The notes under the pieces are model-generated. The model saw only the letters and a list, made by a program, of their open reading frames with translations, searched no databases and was not told the DNA's origin. Below, in pieces: positions 16,026 through 18,604 of a DNA stretch of 18,604 bases. The stretch lies in NCBI GenBank assembly GCA_964392115.1, contig CAYMOU010000054.1:1-18604 (forward strand), given 5' to 3'. Every line of letters starts with the position of its first letter. The stretch's first letter is position 1. The DNA is from CAYXWM01 sp964392115 (GTDB lineage Bacteria > Bacillota > Clostridia > Lachnospirales > WRBF01). Position numbers and translations under genes: made by a program.

Positions 16026-17357
16026 TCAAACAACGCCTTGGCTCATCATTGCGTCGGCTACTTTCAAGAAACCGGCAATGTTTGCACCTGCAACGAAGTT
16101 ACCTTTTTGTCCGTAAGCTTCTGCAGATTCAGCCATTTGTTTGTAGATGTTAACCATGATATTTTTAAGTTTAGCGTCAACTTCTTCGAAAGTCCAGCTT
16201 AAACGTAAGCTGTTTTGGCTCATTTCCAAAGCAGAAGTTGCAACACCGCCGGCATTAGCTGCTTTTGCGGGAGCAAAGAGAACTTTGTTTGCCAAGAATA
16301 CTTCAACTGCTTCGTTTGTAGAAGGCATGTTTGCACCTTCGGCAACAGCAAAGCAACCGTTTTTAACCAATTCTTTGGCATCTGCTTCGTTTAATTCGTT
16401 TTGAGTTGCGCAAGGAAGTGCTATGTCACACGGGATAGTCCATACGGATTTATCTTCGAAATATTGTGCTTGAGGTCTGTAGTTTAAGTAATCTTTGATA
16501 CGTCCGCGTTTTACAAGCTTGATTTCTTTAACTGCATCAAGGTCGATACCGTCTTTATCGTAGATTACGCCGTTGGAGTCAGACATGGTTACAACTTTAC
16601 CGCCCAATTGATGTGCTTTTTCGGTAGCAAAGATGGAAACGTTACCTGAACCGGAAACGGAAATTGTAGCACCTTCGATGGATTTGCCTGCGTTTTTCAG
16701 CATTTCGTCCAAGATGTAAAGCAAACCGTAGCCTGTAGCTTCGGTACGAACCAAAGAACCGCCGTAAGTTAAACCTTTGCCTGTAAGTACGCCTTCGTAA
16801 ACGTTGGCAATGCGTTTGTATTGACCATACATATAGCCGATTTCACGTCCGCCTACGCCGATGTCGCCGGCAGGTACGTCTGTATCTTGACCTATATGTC
16901 TGAAAAGCTCAGTCATGAAGCTTTGGCAGAAACGCATAACTTCCATGTCGGATTTGCCTTTGGGATCGAAATCGCAGCCGCCTTTACCGCCGCCGATGGG
17001 AAGACCTGTAAGGGAGTTTTTGAAGATTTGTTCAAAGCCCAAGAATTTTAAGATACTTAAGTTTACGGAAGGATGGAAACGCAAGCCGCCTTTGTAAGGT
17101 CCGATAGCGGAAGAGAATTGTACTCTGTAACCTGTGTTTACTTGTACTTTGTTGTTGTCATCAACCCAGGGAACTCTGAAAAGGATTACTCTTTCGGGAA
17201 TAACCATTCTTTCCAAAATTGCGTTTTGTTCAAATTGGGGATTTTTTTCCAATACCGCTTCAAGAGAAGAAATAACTTCTGTTACGGTTTGATGAAATTC
17301 GCTTTGTCCGGGGTTTTTAGCGATAGTGCTTTCAATGATACGTTTTGCGTATGACAT
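16026..17357 (-). CDS. gdhA: glutamate dehydrogenase, probably NADP-dependent
   Basis: GDH interconverts 2-oxoglutarate plus ammonia and glutamate. The 443-residue protein is the hexameric class. The catalytic residues fall at the positions used for the Clostridium symbiosum enzyme: K89 (GPYKGGLRF), K113, K125 (GGGKGG) and D165 (PAGDIGVGG). The dinucleotide fold has SGSGNV at 235-240, and the second strand ends MSDSNG (258-263); SDS here resembles NADP-linked enterobacterial enzymes, so NADP is favoured. The start is the ATG at 17357, eight bases after AGGAG; an in-frame GTG at 17366 overlaps that site. It is monocistronic, with its own promoter and terminator. Confidence 0.96.
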   Translation of the reverse strand: MSYAKRIIESTIAKNPGQSEFHQTVTEVISSLEAVLEKNPQFEQNAILERMVIPERVILFRVPWVDDNNKVQVNTGYRVQFSSAIGPYKGGLRFHPSVNLSILKFLGFEQIFKNSLTGLPIGGGKGGCDFDPKGKSDMEVMRFCQSFMTELFRHIGQDTDVPAGDIGVGGREIGYMYGQYKRIANVYEGVLTGKGLTYGGSLVRTEATGYGLLYILDEMLKNAGKSIEGATISVSGSGNVSIFATEKAHQLGGKVVTMSDSNGVIYDKDGIDLDAVKEIKLVKRGRIKDYLNYRPQAQYFEDKSVWTIPCDIALPCATQNELNEADAKELVKNGCFAVAEGANMPSTNEAVEVFLANKVLFAPAKAANAGGVATSALEMSQNSLRLSWTFEEVDAKLKNIMVNIYKQMAESAEAYGQKGNFVAGANIAGFLKVADAMMSQGVV

Positions 17358-17393
17358 TTTGTTCACTCCTTTGTAATTTTACCTCAATTACTG

Positions 17394-17423
17394 ATTATAA
17401 CAACAAAGATGAAAGTTTTGCAA
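17394..17423 (-). promoter_or_regulatory. gdhA: gdhA promoter
   Basis: On the minus strand TTGCAA (17418-17423), an 18-bp spacer and a perfect TATAAT (17394-17399) lie about 37 nt upstream of the gdhA start. Because this promoter is downstream of the ncRNA terminator, gdhA need not depend on that RNA. Confidence 0.75.
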
Positions 17424-17490
17424 TATTTTTTTTAATTCTTTAAAGCGATAAATTGCACAAAATTTTAATTATTTTTTAAACTTAACAAAG

Positions 17491-17620
17491 CAAAAGCACC
17501 TGCATTTCTGCAAGTGCCCTAAATAAGCTTAGGATTAAAGGATGGGCGGTGTATCCATCATCTCAGGTACTCTTTTGGGAGTGCGTCGGGAACCGTTTCC
17601 GACCTCAATAATCCTTATTT
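17491..17620 (-). ncRNA. Candidate structured small RNA, family not recognised
   Basis: Read on the minus strand, the segment opens with AAATAAGGATTA at 17620, which pairs with TAATCC...CTTATTT ending at 17521, a closing stem with one small bulge. Inside are hairpins GTCGG/CCGAC, ACTC/GAGT and GATGG/CCATC. It ends in a 9-bp terminator stem with a GAAA loop followed by TTTTGCTTT. A TATACT -10-like box at 17622-17627 lies just upstream; its -35 is weak. It does not match the riboswitch motifs, T-box, SRP or tmRNA signatures I know. It could be a stand-alone sRNA or an attenuated leader of gdhA; the separate gdhA promoter favours an sRNA. Confidence 0.6.
17496..17517 (-). terminator. Intrinsic terminator of the candidate small RNA
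   Basis: On the minus strand GCACTTGCA-GAAA-TGCAGGTGC forms a 9-bp stem with one G-U pair and a GNRA-type loop, followed directly by TTTTG and CTTTG. Confidence 0.85.
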
Positions 17621-17725
17621 CAGTATATTTAGTTAGTAATGTTACTATGCCGGAGTTACGTTTTTATTGTCATTATATATTATAAATTTTTATGCTTAGT
17701 AGAAAAATCCGGAAAACTATGTATG

Positions 17726-18115
17726 CTACGCTTGGTTTATATTTTCTTCATTTACTTTTTTTATTCTTCCGCTATGTAACCCCCTATTAATTTTGGATTG
17801 CTGTATTTCATACATAATAGATACATACAAATAGTCGTCACCGGTATTTAACTTAATACCCATCACTATATTTATGTCGTATACCTTTATTAATTCAAAA
17901 CTCACCCCATCTACATTGTTGTTAATTCCGATATAATCAGGATTTTGAATAATATCGGGAATATCGTCTATATGATTAATACAATTAACATGCTTATGCT
18001 TTAATAAATGTGCAATTAAACCTTTAGATCGATATATTTTTAATATAGGAATGTCTATTCCGAGTATAGAATTAAAATCAGAAGAGTATACACCAACTTC
18101 AATATTTTTTTCTAT
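17726..18115 (-). pseudogene. PBECR-like small protein, start codon ATA in place of ATG
   Basis: A continuous 129-codon frame ending in TAG. The product reads like small phage-related proteins of the PBECR (phage Barnase-EndoU-colicin E5/D-RelE-like nuclease) group: a Gly/Ile-rich start, HLLKHKHV at about 36-43 with the H..K.H pattern, IDDIPDIIQNPDYIGIN, FELIKVY, then YVSIMYEIQQSKI and LHSGRIKK. Recognition is from memory and the exact subfamily is uncertain. AGGGTGTGAT at 18119-18128 resembles a full Shine-Dalgarno sequence and places the start at 18113-18115, where the codon is ATA. The gene may be silenced, weakly translated from ATA, or recently damaged. It is much more AT-rich than its neighbours, suggesting transfer. 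Confidence 0.65.
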
Positions 18116-18169
18116 TTTATCACACCCTATTATTTAGTTTATTCTATGTAAATTAAATTGCAATAGTCT

Positions 18170-18185
18170 ACAAATAACTATTTGT
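18170..18185. promoter_or_regulatory. Palindrome at the predicted start of the PBECR-like transcript
   Basis: ACAAATA-AC-TATTTGT, a dyad with perfect 7-bp arms, lies immediately downstream of the minus-strand -10 box and overlaps the expected transcription start. This is a typical operator position for repression. Confidence 0.45.
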
Positions 18186-18187
18186 TA

Positions 18188-18216
18188 ATTATACCATAAA
18201 TTGTAGAACGTTTGAA
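18188..18216 (-). promoter_or_regulatory. Promoter for the PBECR-like frame
   Basis: On the minus strand TTCAAA (18211-18216), a 17-bp spacer and a perfect TATAAT (18188-18193). The transcript would start near 18181, about 65 nt before the expected start codon. Confidence 0.6.
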
Positions 18217-18381
18217 TATTATCATTTCTTTTTAAATTGTTTGATGAAATATGTTCCTGCAAATAAGTCCGGCAGCATTATAATATTTTAAAATCCGGTA
18301 ATAATTAAAGATAACAAAAGTAAAAGGTATAAAAGGCATAAAAATTTTAAAATTTCCGTAAGTTTTGCGTGTAATCGGGGA

Positions 18382-18410
18382 TTGCATAAAGTAATACCTT
18401 TTACTAATAT
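18382..18410 (+). promoter_or_regulatory. groES: groES promoter
   Basis: TTGCAT (18382-18387), a 17-bp spacer and TAATAT (18405-18410) form a sigma-A-type promoter whose start would fall just before CIRCE. The AT-rich stretch from 18217 to 18381 shows nothing else I can support. Confidence 0.7.
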
Positions 18411-18420
18411 ATAGGAGCAG

Positions 18421-18447
18421 TTAGCACTCAGGTAGCATGAGTGCTAA
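18421..18447 (+). promoter_or_regulatory. CIRCE operator (HrcA binding site)
   Basis: TTAGCACTC, nine bases, then GAGTGCTAA: an exact match to the CIRCE consensus. HrcA binds it and represses groESL until heat stress. Its position just after the -10 box is the usual one. Confidence 0.97.
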
Positions 18448-18531
18448 TAAACAAAACTAATTCCGGTTTATTATATACATCCGTTCGCTGTAGGAATTAG
18501 ATTACAACCGTCAAAAGGAGGATATTTATTT

Positions 18532-18604
18532 ATGAATCTTAAACCATTAGGTGACAGAGTAGTAATCAAACAACTTGAAGCTGAAGAAAAAACAAAATCA
18601 GGCA
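18532..18604 (+). CDS. groES: co-chaperonin GroES, 5' part
   Basis: The window ends after 24 codons. The visible N terminus MNLKPLGDRVVIKQLEAEEK is the conserved GroES start, which forms the base strands of the heptameric lid of the GroEL cage. AAGGAGG at 18515-18521 precedes the ATG by ten bases. The CIRCE-controlled promoter upstream supports the call; groEL presumably follows outside the window. Confidence 0.97.
   Translation, partial: MNLKPLGDRVVIKQLEAEEKTKSG

Noticed and set aside
17491..17620. TPP riboswitch, suggested by CTGAGATGATGG on the minus strand
   Set aside because: The rest of the thiamine-box consensus is missing and the neighbouring gene is gdhA.

Overview
The window is a chromosomal segment of a low-to-moderate-GC member of the Bacillota, most likely class Clostridia. 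Support comes from the FMN-dependent enoyl-ACP reductase FabK, the smc-ftsY pair, strong Shine-Dalgarno sites, a perfect CIRCE operator before groES, and a gdhA product whose catalytic lysines have clostridial GDH numbering. I cannot place the species. All large genes look intact; no rRNA, tRNA, CRISPR array, transposase or integrase is visible.

Layout. 1-6156 (+): fatty acid synthesis, fabH, fabK, fabD, fabG, fabF, accB, closed by an 18-bp-stem terminator. 6157-6346: non-coding, with a small palindrome. 6347-7592 (-): a ThiF/MoeB-like E1 enzyme followed by a MogA/MoaB-type molybdopterin protein. 7830-12506 (+): smc and ftsY. 12678-14507 (+): short topoisomerase III. 14610-15951 (+): metA (predicted acetyl-CoA type) and a small ACT-domain protein. 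15965-15993: bidirectional terminator. 16026-17357 (-): gdhA with its own promoter. 17491-17620 (-): a candidate structured RNA ending in an intrinsic terminator. 17726-18115 (-): a short AT-rich reading frame resembling phage-derived PBECR-type nuclease-fold proteins, with ATA where ATG is expected. 18382-18604 (+): heat-shock promoter, CIRCE and the first 24 codons of groES.

The main unexplained signal is a repeated hairpin element of about 67 bp. Copies lie before fabK, fabD, fabG, smc, ftsY, topB and metA, with a possible remnant before the ACT gene. All have the same orientation as the gene that follows. Six of the seven clear copies end about 41-50 nt before the chosen start codon. One copy has a different stem sequence that keeps perfect pairing, and one sits between divergent genes. 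This suggests a 5'-leader element rather than a terminator of the preceding gene.

Together the genes cover membrane lipid precursor synthesis, chromosome organisation, membrane protein targeting, DNA topology, methionine synthesis, nitrogen assimilation and protein folding. The accessory part is the 17.4-18.4 kb interval, which holds the ncRNA candidate and the PBECR-like frame.
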